From: an uncultured bacterium
GTDB lineage: Bacteria > Desulfobacterota > Desulfovibrionia > Desulfovibrionales > Desulfovibrionaceae
Assembly: GCA_905214305.1 (NCBI GenBank)
Contig: CAJMLK010000013.1
Coordinates: 1-62,700, forward strand
Direction: 5' to 3'
DNA: 62,700 nt
Under the pieces are notes generated by a model. It ran no database searches. It saw only the letters and a list, made by a program, of their open reading frames with translations, and was not told where the DNA came from. Shown here one piece after another: positions 33,681 to 41,869 of the stretch; the first letter of the stretch is position 1; every line of letters starts with the position of its first letter. The translations under genes were made by a program, and so were the position numbers.

Positions 33681-34472
33681 TTATCCAAGCAGGTTGTTTA
33701 CGGTTTCTTCATAGCTTGTCATGCGGGCATCCACATCACTGCGCGTGCTTTCAAGCTCCTTGCGGGAGGATTTCCACTCCGACGCCTGGGAAGAAATGCC
33801 GGACTGTTTGGCAACAGGGGTTTTCTTGGGCGTGGAAGCCGTGGGGGAAGCAGGCTGGCTTGTGGTGTAGTCCGCAGCCAGAGCGCGTTCGTATTCGGTA
33901 TTTCTCTGGGCCATGGCTGAAGACGTGTCTTTAAGAATATAGGCAGTTTCTTCAAGGCCGCTGCGAATCTCAGCGTAGCGATCCTGCAGTTCGAGACGGG
34001 TGATCTGCCCGGCCCGGTACTGGTCTACCGCCAGTTTGAACTGCTGGTCATAGCACCTGGTTGCCAGCTTGGCCGCCGCAGTTGCACGGTTCATGCTGGC
34101 AGCTTCTGCGCCCATCTGACGGTTGTATTCCGCAAGATAGGCCGCGTCACGCTGTCTTTCCTGGGATTTGCCGTAAATGTTGCCGCCCACAGCGCCTGCG
34201 GCACCGCCAGCCACGGCTCCGGCCAGTGCGCCTTCAACCTTTCCGGTCGCCAGCCCGCCTATAAGAGCGCCCAGCAGGGCCCCCCCGGCAGCGCCCGCAG
34301 CGGTGCTTTTGCCCGTGCTGTTCTCATCTTTCCGCAACTGGTTCACGGGTTCATAGCACTGGGGGTAATAGTTCACCCTGGTTCGCTGTTCGCCATAGCG
34401 GCTGGTGCAACCCGAAAAAAGCAGGCCGCCCACAAGGATAAAAACAAGAGGAAGATATGCGCGCCGTTGCAT
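33681..34472 (-). CDS. Glycine-zipper lipoprotein
   Basis: A 263-residue lipoprotein: signal peptide with lipobox LFSGC (Cys22), then a glycine-zipper stretch at about 58-100 (AAGAAGGALLGALIGGLA and similar). A helical charged region follows to the end, with SYEETVNNLLG closing the protein. It is probably anchored in the outer membrane or the outer leaflet of the inner membrane. Glycine zippers often pack membrane helices. AGGAGG 7 bases upstream fixes the start at 34472. It is the first gene of the minus-strand train and is separated from the protease gene by 77 bases with a strong hairpin. It could be the outer-membrane end of the putative Srf machine. Confidence 0.88.
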   Translation of the reverse strand: MQRRAYLPLVFILVGGLLFSGCTSRYGEQRTRVNYYPQCYEPVNQLRKDENSTGKSTAAGAAGGALLGALIGGLATGKVEGALAGAVAGGAAGAVGGNIYGKSQERQRDAAYLAEYNRQMGAEAASMNRATAAAKLATRCYDQQFKLAVDQYRAGQITRLELQDRYAEIRSGLEETAYILKDTSSAMAQRNTEYERALAADYTTSQPASPTASTPKKTPVAKQSGISSQASEWKSSRKELESTRSDVDARMTSYEETVNNLLG

Positions 34473-34855
34473 GCCACGGCCTCCTGATAAAAGTTTAAGG
34501 AAAATTGTCACTTCTTTAATGGTACTGCAAAGTCGTGCCATACGGCAAGTCCTGCTGCGGCAGCACTGCGGACGGGGGGGCGGAGACGGCGGCATCATGC
34601 CTGTTTGGCGTCACAGGTGACATAAGCCTTTTTAAAGCACATCGCGGCTGGAACGGGCAGGGCACTGACCCCAGAACGGCCTGATCCGGGGGACGAAGTG
34701 GGAACAGCGGCGGGGTGGATTTGACAACACACAGCCGGGGATGGTTAAACAGCCCGGTGGCAAAGCCGCTCTGCGGCACGCGCTCTTTTTTGCGCGGGGC
34801 GTATGCGCATGCGTGCGGATGTGCCTTTCAGCAACATCTTACCTCGTGAGTTATC
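34473..34855. other. Divergent control region between the Srf train and a zinc-ribbon gene
   Basis: No gene is seen. On the plus strand TTGACA (34721-34726) has only a weak -10 match (GTTAAA) 17 bases away. On the minus strand no clear sigma-70 promoter was found within 100 bases of the lipoprotein start. An almost sigma-54-like site there has the wrong spacing. Confidence 0.4.
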
Positions 34856-35059
34856 ATGGCCTTTTCTGCTTCACGCGATGCCAAAACCACCATCGCCTGC
34901 CCCAACTGCCCGGACAAGCTGCATATCGTTCGCACCTGTCATGAAGTCTTTATGCGTTGCCCTTCGTGTGGGGCGGAGTTTCCCCTGCAGGACTATATCC
35001 GGCAGGCCGATGATGCCATGGAAAACTTTTTGGAAAATGTTTACTGCAACCGCATCTGA
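34856..35059 (+). CDS. Small zinc-ribbon protein
   Basis: A 67-residue protein with CPNC (Cys15, Cys18) and CPSC (Cys35, Cys38), a typical zinc-ribbon arrangement 16 residues apart, plus Cys28 and Cys64. The remainder (EFPLQDYIRQADDAMENFLE) is a helix. Function unknown; similar small zinc proteins act as DNA, RNA or protein binders. The Shine-Dalgarno sequence is weak. It is divergent from the lipoprotein gene and convergent with the flavoprotein gene, so it is transcribed alone. Confidence 0.78.
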   Translation: MAFSASRDAKTTIACPNCPDKLHIVRTCHEVFMRCPSCGAEFPLQDYIRQADDAMENFLENVYCNRI

Positions 35060-35189
35060 GGCTTCGCCGGTGCGGTCTCAAGGGTATTACGGGATATTTT
35101 CAGGCCAGACAGTTTGCCCATGATATGAGCTTCTGCTCCAGAAGGCTTCAGTGGCGCAGGTTTTGGCCTGCCTGCATGAACGCGCAAGA

Positions 35190-36521
35190 CTACTCGTCGC
35201 ACCGGTCTGCGGGAAGTGGCAGCGCTCTGCCTGCGGCCATGCCGCTGGCCCAGGCCCAATGAAGGTTGTAGCCGCCAAGAAGGCCCGTTACGTCCAGCAT
35301 TTCGCCCGTGATGAACAGGCCCGGGCAAAGACGGCTTTGCATGGTTTGCGGGTCAATTTCAGCAGTCTGTACGCCGCCGCCACAGGCTTCAGCCTTTTTG
35401 AGGCCAGCAGTTCCCGCAGGCAGAAGGCTGTAGGCATGCACGGCTTCCACAAGGCTGTCGCGCGTTGCGCGTGACAGTTCCGCAATCTTTTTTCGAGCGC
35501 TTTCCTGCGGCAGCAGGGCATCTGCAAGGCGTTGCGGCAAGAGGCGCCCCAACAGCGCACGCGCGGTTTGTTTGCCCGCTTCCGGCGCGTCCAGAAGGGC
35601 CTTGAACTGGTGGTCAGGCAGAAAGTTCACGAAAATCTGCATGCCGCTTTCCCAGAATAGGGATGCCTTGAGTGCGGCCGGGCCACTGAGGCCGCCATGC
35701 GTGAAAAGCAGGTGGTCCTGCCACTGGCGCGCCCCTGCTGCAATGCGCACAGGCAGGCTGATGCCCGAAAGGCTTGTGAAGTGGTGACCCTGCGGCAGCA
35801 GCAGTGGCGTCAGGGCCGGGCGCGGCAGCACAAGACTGTGGCCCAGCTGCTGGGCAAGCCTGTAGCCATGCCCGCTGCCTCCCGCCTGAGGCCAGGCGGG
35901 GCTGCCCATAGCCAGCACTGCGGCCGGTGCGTGCCAAACCCCTTCCTGGGTGTGCGCTTCAAACATGCCTTCAGAAAAAGTCAGTGTTTCCACAGGATTG
36001 TTGCACAGGATACGGCAGCAGCGCTGGCGGCAGTCCGCCAGGAGCGCCTGAACCATTTTTTGCGCGGGCACGGTCAGAAAAAGCTGGCCGTGTTCCCTTT
36101 CCTCAAAGGGCAACCGCCATTGCCGGATCAGACGCTGTACGGCGGCCGGGGCAAAAGCCCGCAAGGCCGGGGCGCAAAAGGCGGTGCCATCGGGGCCGTC
36201 GCAGCGGTAATCCTGTGGAGTCACGCGGCGGTTGGTGAAATTGGCTTTTCCACCGCCGCTTATGGCAAGCTTGCGTGCCGGAACAGCGCCGCGCTCAAGC
36301 ACTGTCACGCGCAAGCCCCTTCCGGCGGCTTCGCGCGCGCAGATAAGCCCGGAAGCTCCCGCCCCCAGCACAAGCACATCGGCCCGGTTTTCATCCCCCC
36401 GGTTTTTTGTTCCGGCAGAACTGTGCGGAACACGCCCCGGAGCCGGGATTGAGCTTTTGGAAGCAGTTGAGGCATTTGACAGGCTTTTTCGGCGGGAGCT
36501 ATGTACACTGAATTCTTGCAT
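35190..36521 (-). CDS. HI0933/YhiN-type FAD-dependent oxidoreductase
   Basis: A 443-residue flavoprotein. The Rossmann FAD loop VLVLGAGASGLICAREA lies near residue 50 and the family motif GGGKANFTN follows (usual form GGGRCNxTN). The C-terminal GLFITGEMLDVTGLLGGYNLHWA (as two motifs) binds FAD and is diagnostic of the YhiN family, whose substrate is unknown. The start is uncertain. The frame stays open to 36611, but that would overlap the divergent hydrolase gene. The first 48 residues after 36521 are Ser-rich and not family-like, and a plus-strand promoter candidate lies inside them. Translation may therefore begin further in. Confidence 0.88.
   Translation of the reverse strand: MQEFSVHSSRRKSLSNASTASKSSIPAPGRVPHSSAGTKNRGDENRADVLVLGAGASGLICAREAAGRGLRVTVLERGAVPARKLAISGGGKANFTNRRVTPQDYRCDGPDGTAFCAPALRAFAPAAVQRLIRQWRLPFEEREHGQLFLTVPAQKMVQALLADCRQRCCRILCNNPVETLTFSEGMFEAHTQEGVWHAPAAVLAMGSPAWPQAGGSGHGYRLAQQLGHSLVLPRPALTPLLLPQGHHFTSLSGISLPVRIAAGARQWQDHLLFTHGGLSGPAALKASLFWESGMQIFVNFLPDHQFKALLDAPEAGKQTARALLGRLLPQRLADALLPQESARKKIAELSRATRDSLVEAVHAYSLLPAGTAGLKKAEACGGGVQTAEIDPQTMQSRLCPGLFITGEMLDVTGLLGGYNLHWAWASGMAAGRALPLPADRCDE
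36476..36505 (+). promoter_or_regulatory. Candidate promoter of the YheT-like hydrolase gene
   Basis: TTGACA (36476-36481), an 18-base spacer, then TATGTA (36500-36505), about 100 bases before the ATG at 36604. The -35 box is a perfect consensus. Confidence 0.5.
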
Positions 36522-36603
36522 GCCCAGAAGGTATACGAGGCTGGCCGGTCTGCCAAGATGTTCATGCGATGTTCCGCAATAAAATACGTCTGTTGAGAAA
36601 ATT

Positions 36604-37602
36604 ATGCCCATACTTGAATCGCGCTATGTCTGTCCCCGACACTTGAGAAACCCCCATGCCAACACCATGTGGCCCGTGCTTTTTCGTCCGCATCCCGACC
36701 TCGCGTCGGATACGCGGCGGCAGCGCATTGAAACACCCGACGGGGATTTTCTGGATGTGGACATGCAGCCCGCCGCGCATGCAACAGATGGAAATTTTGG
36801 GCAGGGGCGCGGCATCGCCATAATATCCCACGGTCTTGAAGGGAACAGCCGCCGCAAATACGTGCTTGGTCTGGGCGCGGTTTTGCGGTCTTTGGGTTTT
36901 GACGTCCTTGCCTGGAACATGCGCTCCTGCTCGGGTGAGCCGGGCCGCACCGCCCGTCTGTACCATATGGGGGAAACTGAGGACCTTTCCACTGTGGTGC
37001 GCTTTGCCGAAATGTTTGATCGCCCCTTGCTGCTGGCAGGCTTCAGCATGGGGGGGAATCAGGTATGCCGCTATCTTGGCGGGAACAGGGTATCGCCACT
37101 CGTACGGGGCGCCGTAGCCGTTTCCGTGCCGTGTGACCTTTCGGCCGCTGCCCCCGTTATGGACGGCCCTGCCTGCCGCCTGTACATGTGGTATTTTTTG
37201 CGAACCCTGCGAAAAAAAGTGTGTCATAACGCGGGGCGGTTTCCCGGCTATCCTTCTGTTGAAGGCATTGAAAACATCCGCACTTTTTCGGAGTTTGACA
37301 GCCGCTTTACAGCACCTGTCTTTGGTTTTTCCTCGGCCAGTGATTATTGGGAAAAAAATACGGTGCTTCCCGATTTGCCGCGCATTACCGTGCCTACATA
37401 TCTGCTGCTGGCCGCAGACGATCCTTTTTGTGCGCCGTCGTGCTATCCGTGGGATGCGGCGGAGGCCAACCCGCATCTGCACCTTGAAGTCGCAGATCAC
37501 GGCGGGCATGTGGGTTTTGTACAGCCCGGCGGTGTGTATTACAGTGAGCAGCGCGCCCGTGATTTTGCCGGCATGTTGCTGGAACAGGGGAAATTCAATT
37601 GA
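36604..37602 (+). CDS. YheT-family alpha/beta hydrolase
   Basis: A 332-residue cytosolic alpha/beta-hydrolase. The early AIISHGLEGNSRRKY provides the oxyanion-hole region, the nucleophile is Ser148 in AGFSMGGNQ, the acid is in LAADDPFCAP near 272, and the base His is in DHGGHVGF near 300. The conserved NMRSCSGEPGR segment is typical of the YheT/ABHD1-3 group. Members are esterases or acyltransferases with few known substrates. It follows a promoter candidate at 36476 and is not clearly in an operon. Only a weak GAG precedes the ATG. Confidence 0.9.
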   Translation: MPILESRYVCPRHLRNPHANTMWPVLFRPHPDLASDTRRQRIETPDGDFLDVDMQPAAHATDGNFGQGRGIAIISHGLEGNSRRKYVLGLGAVLRSLGFDVLAWNMRSCSGEPGRTARLYHMGETEDLSTVVRFAEMFDRPLLLAGFSMGGNQVCRYLGGNRVSPLVRGAVAVSVPCDLSAAAPVMDGPACRLYMWYFLRTLRKKVCHNAGRFPGYPSVEGIENIRTFSEFDSRFTAPVFGFSSASDYWEKNTVLPDLPRITVPTYLLLAADDPFCAPSCYPWDAAEANPHLHLEVADHGGHVGFVQPGGVYYSEQRARDFAGMLLEQGKFN

Positions 37603-37837
37603 ACGTATTCGCAGGGCATAACCTGCCCGCATTTGCCGTTGCGAGTATTTCAGGATGAAAATGCTTTGACGTCGGGCCGGGTTGGGCGAGACACCAGCGA
37701 TCCCCCGGCGCGTTCCGGCGATACCCGCACTGACCACGTTTTCGCCGTTCTGCCGGGTTGATGAGAAATTGTACGGCGCTTTTGCCTCCACATGCAGCGC
37801 TGCGCGATGCGGGGAGCGCGTCAAAGCCCGTGCGGCC

Positions 37838-40561
37838 CTAGCTTTTGCCCGAGGCGGCCAGTTTTTTCTTGGTCAGGGCCGTGGCCGTGGCGGTCAGGGG
37901 GTCTTCGGGCCAGGGATGCCGGGGATAGCGCCCCCGCATTTCACTTCGTACTGCGGGGTAGCCGTTACGCCAGAAGTGCGCCAGATCGCGCGTGACCTGC
38001 AAGGGGCGACCAGCGGGGGAGTTCAGCCGCAGCAACAGGGGGATGCGTCCCCCGGCTATGCATGGCGTGTCAACACAGCCGAACATTTCCTGCAGTTTTA
38101 CATCCAGTGTCGGCCCGCCTTCCTCACCGTACGTTATGGGACGCTGCGCGCCGGACGGCGCTTGCCAGTGCGTCGGGGCGAGCCTGTCCAGCAACCGCCC
38201 GCTGTTTCCTGAAAGAAGGCCGCGCAGGGCAGCAAAAAATGCTTCATCGGATAGCGCGGCCAGCGATGTGCAGTTTGTCATAAAAGGGCCGAGCCATGCC
38301 TCCAGGCTGTCCAGCAGGGCCGCATCATTGACAGAAGGCCAGCAATCCGGCTCCAGCTCATGCATCAGGGCAATACGCGCCCGCCATTGCAGGGTCTGAT
38401 CGCTCCAGGGCAAACAGGCAGGACCGCGTTTGCGCACATGGGCGCACAGGGCGGCGGCAACGTGCTCCGGGTCGGGCCGGGGCAGGGGAGCGTCTTCGAG
38501 AAGAATGGCCCCGAGCCTGCGCTGACGGCGTGCAATGACGTTGCCGGCGTCAGTAATGCTCGTGGTGTTTTCCTCAACTGTCTGTGCTGAAAAAAGCTCT
38601 TCGATGTCTGTGGCGGACAGTGACGCGGCAAGGCGGATGCGGCCGTGGGGCAGTGCGCCGTCCACCTGGGTCACGGCCAGAAACTCGCTGCGCGCCAGCG
38701 AATCGCTCTGGAGCAGGCGCGCGGCCCTTCCACTGCGCATGAGGTATGTGTGCATGGGCGCGCCACCTCCCGATTTTTGTCCGCCAGGCTGGAGCATGGC
38801 AACGTATTCGGGCCACGCCACGGCTGCCAGCAGGCCCAGAGCGTCGGCATCGGCAAGGGCCTCTGCAAACAGCCCGGATGCATCGTGCTGCCCCTGATGC
38901 GTTCCACGGTTCGTGTCGGGGGCCGGACGGGAATCGGCCGACATGATCCGCGCAAGAATCCGCGACAGCCGCAGGCTCTGGCGGCGTATCCGCTCGCGGG
39001 CGTGCTCCCGGGCCGGGGCAGCCGTTGCCCGCAGCGGGGCGCGGCACAACCAGTCAAGGCGTAATGCCAGATCGCTGTCGGTATGGTGTGGATTCGGCGC
39101 TCCACGGTTTTCGCGGCGCGGTGTTTGGGTCAGAGGGTCTTTTTCTTCAAGCAGCGCGGCCAGACAGCAGGCCAGCGGCCCATGCCCGTGCTGTGCGCCC
39201 CACAGGAGCATGCGCCCGGCCCTTGGCTCAAGGGGCAGCGCGGCCATGCGCTGTCCAAGGCCGGAGAGTTTTCCATCAGGGGTGAAGGCTTCCAGAAGCT
39301 CAAGGCATTGCCGGGCTGTGGCAATGTGTGCCGGGGGCGGAGGATCAAGCCAGAGCATGGCCGCGGGGTCCGGTGTGCCCCAGGCCGCCAGTTGCAGCAA
39401 AAGTCCGCTGAGGTCCGCGTCCAGTATCTCCGGGCGGATATGGGGCCGCATGCCCCTTTCTTCCTCTCTGCCCCAAAGGCGGCAACAGATGCCGGGTTCT
39501 GTTCGTCCGGCACGGCCAGTGCGCTGGTCCGCCCCGGCCAGAGAAACACGCTCGGTTACCAGACGGGAAAGGCCGCTGGCGGGGTCAAAACGCGAAAGGC
39601 GCGCAAGCCCGGCATCCACAACCATACGCACGCCTTCTATAGTCAGTGAGGTTTCGGCAATCGAGGTGGCAAGCACCACCTTGCGCTTGCCCGGCGGGGC
39701 CGGGGCAATGGCCTCATCCTGCTGCGTTGCGGAAAGGTTGCCGTGCAGCGTGTGCAGGCACACGTCGGGCGGCAGGCGTTCTTCCAGCAGTGCGGCTGTC
39801 TGGCGGATTTCACCTGTGCCGGGTAAAAATGCCAGCAGACTGCCGGGTTCTTTTTGCATCAGGGCAAGAATTGCACCGGCCATGTGCTGCCACAGAGCCC
39901 CCGCGCCGCCCGCCGAAGGTGAAAGCCTCCCGGCCTGAAGGGTGAGGGGCAGGTGGCGCACATCAACCGGAAAACCGCGTCCCGGACTGTGGATTATGGG
40001 GCATTGTCCCATCAGGCCGGATACAGCCTGAACGTCCAGTGTGGCAGACATGACCACAAGGCGCAGGTCTGGCCTGAGAACGGTCTGGCTTTCCAGACAG
40101 AGTGCCAGTCCGGTATCGGCGGTAAGGGACCGCTCGTGAAATTCGTCAAAGATGACGCAGGCCGTGTCGGGCAGGTCCGGCTGCTCTTGCAGCATGCGGG
40201 TGAGCACCCCTTCGGTAAGCACCTCGATGCGCGTGTGCGGGCCGGTGCAGTTTTCGTCACGCATGCGCAAGCCCACAGTGTGTCCCACCTTTTCACCCAG
40301 CAGGGCGGCCATGTACCGGGCAAGGGCGCGGGCCGCAACACGGCGCGGTTCAAGCAGGAGCACGTTGCGACCGCAGAGCCACGGGGCGTCAAGCAACCAC
40401 AGGGGAGCCCTGCTGCTTTTGCCCGCGCCGGGGCTGGCACTGAGCACAAGCCCGCTGTTCTGCTCAAGGGCGGCAAGCAGCCTTTCCTTTTCCCCGTCCA
40501 GAGGGCAGGGGGGCAAGGGAGGCAGGGCTGGCTGGGCGGGCATTGCGGAGATTTTGTTCAT
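37838..40561 (-). CDS. hrpB: ATP-dependent helicase HrpB (DExH)
   Basis: A 907-residue superfamily 2 helicase, longer than the about 810 residues of E. coli HrpB. Motif I SASPGAGKSS is at 41-50, motif Ia (VLLLEPRRVAARALA) follows, motif II FDEFHERSL is near 141 (DEFH), motif III SATLD follows and motif VI is ADQRTGRAGRTEPG. The helicase-associated domains and the HrpB-specific C-terminal domain follow. The substrate is unknown even in E. coli. Weak upstream signals and a start 106 bases from the divergent sigma-54 activator gene suggest its own promoter. Confidence 0.94.
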   Translation of the reverse strand: MNKISAMPAQPALPPLPPCPLDGEKERLLAALEQNSGLVLSASPGAGKSSRAPLWLLDAPWLCGRNVLLLEPRRVAARALARYMAALLGEKVGHTVGLRMRDENCTGPHTRIEVLTEGVLTRMLQEQPDLPDTACVIFDEFHERSLTADTGLALCLESQTVLRPDLRLVVMSATLDVQAVSGLMGQCPIIHSPGRGFPVDVRHLPLTLQAGRLSPSAGGAGALWQHMAGAILALMQKEPGSLLAFLPGTGEIRQTAALLEERLPPDVCLHTLHGNLSATQQDEAIAPAPPGKRKVVLATSIAETSLTIEGVRMVVDAGLARLSRFDPASGLSRLVTERVSLAGADQRTGRAGRTEPGICCRLWGREEERGMRPHIRPEILDADLSGLLLQLAAWGTPDPAAMLWLDPPPPAHIATARQCLELLEAFTPDGKLSGLGQRMAALPLEPRAGRMLLWGAQHGHGPLACCLAALLEEKDPLTQTPRRENRGAPNPHHTDSDLALRLDWLCRAPLRATAAPAREHARERIRRQSLRLSRILARIMSADSRPAPDTNRGTHQGQHDASGLFAEALADADALGLLAAVAWPEYVAMLQPGGQKSGGGAPMHTYLMRSGRAARLLQSDSLARSEFLAVTQVDGALPHGRIRLAASLSATDIEELFSAQTVEENTTSITDAGNVIARRQRRLGAILLEDAPLPRPDPEHVAAALCAHVRKRGPACLPWSDQTLQWRARIALMHELEPDCWPSVNDAALLDSLEAWLGPFMTNCTSLAALSDEAFFAALRGLLSGNSGRLLDRLAPTHWQAPSGAQRPITYGEEGGPTLDVKLQEMFGCVDTPCIAGGRIPLLLRLNSPAGRPLQVTRDLAHFWRNGYPAVRSEMRGRYPRHPWPEDPLTATATALTKKKLAASGKS

Positions 40562-40602
40562 AAAGGTACTGGCCGCATAAACGGAATGTCAAAACAGCTT
40601 TT

Positions 40603-40655
40603 TTACTGGTAATCCTTTTCGCGTCAGTGTATTGACACAAGAAAGGATTACTGGT
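40603..40655 (+). promoter_or_regulatory. Nested repeats before the sigma-54 activator gene
   Basis: GTAATCCTTT (40609-40618) and its complement AAAGGATTAC (40642-40651) flank 23 bases that contain a small GTGT-ATTG-ACAC hairpin. The octamer TTACTGGT occurs directly repeated at 40603-40610 and 40648-40655. The second copy touches the Shine-Dalgarno region. It may be a regulator binding site or an RNA structure masking the ribosome site. Confidence 0.5.
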
Positions 40656-40667
40656 GGAGAAAAATTC

Positions 40668-41807
40668 ATGGCGTTGAATACAGATGGCATCATTGGTCAG
40701 AGCACAAGTCTGGCAGAGGTTTTTAAGGTTCTCGGCAAGGTTGCGCCCACCGACAGCACTGTGCTTGTAACCGGCGAATCCGGAACAGGCAAGGAATTGC
40801 TCGTGCGCGCCCTGCACTCCAACAGCAGCCGTGAAGACAAGCCCTTTGTTCCCATCAACTGCGGGGCCATCCCTAAAGAACTGCTTGAAAGCGAACTTTT
40901 CGGACACGAAAAGGGCGCGTTTACCCACGCCATACGTTCACGGCCGGGCCGCTTTGAACTTGCGGACGGCGGGACCATCTTCCTTGATGAAATAGGTGAA
41001 ATGGACCTGAGCCTTCAGGTCAAGATTTTGCGCGTGCTTCAGGAAAAAGAGATCGAGCGTGTTGGCGGAAACGGCTGCAAAAAGGTGGACGTGCGCATTG
41101 TGGCGGCCACCAACCGCGACCTTGAAGCCGAGGTGGCTGCCGGGCGCTTTCGCGAAGACCTTTACTACCGCCTCAATGTCATCCCCCTGCACCTGCCGCC
41201 CCTGCGCGAAAGAGGAGGCGACGTGCTTGTGCTGGCGCGGTATTTTCTGAGCCATTTTTGCGGCAAAAAAAAGCGGCCCGTGCTTGCGCTTGACGACGAC
41301 GCGCGGCGTGTGCTTTCAGCCTACACCTGGCCCGGCAATGTGCGCGAGCTTGAAAATTTCATGGAGCGACTGAGCATTCTCGTGGACGGGAATGTGGTGC
41401 GCCCGCAGGATCTGCCCGGCAAGATACTGGATCAGGTGGGTGATATTGCATCCCTGCCGGAAGTGGAAGATGTCTGTGACAGCACCGAAAATCCGGGCGT
41501 GACAGAGAATGCTCTTTCTGCAGAGCCTGCTGCGGATGCAGATGCCGGAAGTGAAAGGCAGGCCATGCCAGCTTGCGCCACGCCGCCCGACAACGGGACC
41601 ATGCGTGGGCCGGGTGTTTTTGACTGGCCTGACCTGAGTGTACTGGAAGCGCAGGGCCTGACCCTGAAGGATTTTCTTGACGCGGTTGAAGGACGGCTGA
41701 TTGATGAAGCGCTGGATAAGGCTCAGGGCGTCAAGAATCAGGCGGCGGAGCTGCTGGGCATCAAGCGTACGACCCTTATTGAAAAACTCAAAAAACGTAA
41801 TGCGTAA
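40668..41807 (+). CDS. Sigma-54-dependent activator without receiver domain
   Basis: A 379-residue AAA+ activator of sigma-54 RNA polymerase, built as AAA+ (about 5-240) plus a Fis-type HTH (about 340-379: AEGRLIDEAL-type helices, then NQAAELLGIKRTTLIEKLKK). It lacks the N-terminal receiver, GAF or PAS domain of most NtrC-type proteins, like PspF. Walker A GESGTGKE is at 36-43 and Walker B FLDE at 105-108. The sigma-54 contact loop reads GAFTHA at 83-88 instead of GAFTGA. Residues 260-320 are acidic and poorly conserved. The ATG at 40668 has GGAG 8 bases upstream. The TPR gene follows 62 bases later and may be a target or partner. Confidence 0.93.
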   Translation: MALNTDGIIGQSTSLAEVFKVLGKVAPTDSTVLVTGESGTGKELLVRALHSNSSREDKPFVPINCGAIPKELLESELFGHEKGAFTHAIRSRPGRFELADGGTIFLDEIGEMDLSLQVKILRVLQEKEIERVGGNGCKKVDVRIVAATNRDLEAEVAAGRFREDLYYRLNVIPLHLPPLRERGGDVLVLARYFLSHFCGKKKRPVLALDDDARRVLSAYTWPGNVRELENFMERLSILVDGNVVRPQDLPGKILDQVGDIASLPEVEDVCDSTENPGVTENALSAEPAADADAGSERQAMPACATPPDNGTMRGPGVFDWPDLSVLEAQGLTLKDFLDAVEGRLIDEALDKAQGVKNQAAELLGIKRTTLIEKLKKRNA

Positions 41808-41869
41808 TGGTACATATGTTGCATAGCGCATGATGGTTCCCGATATTCAACCCTCTTCGCGAAGCGCAC

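Noticed and set aside
34531..34547. Sigma-54-like promoter (TGGCACG...TTGCA) before the lipoprotein gene
   Set aside because: The spacing between the GG and GC elements is 9 bases rather than the needed 10, so it is probably not functional.
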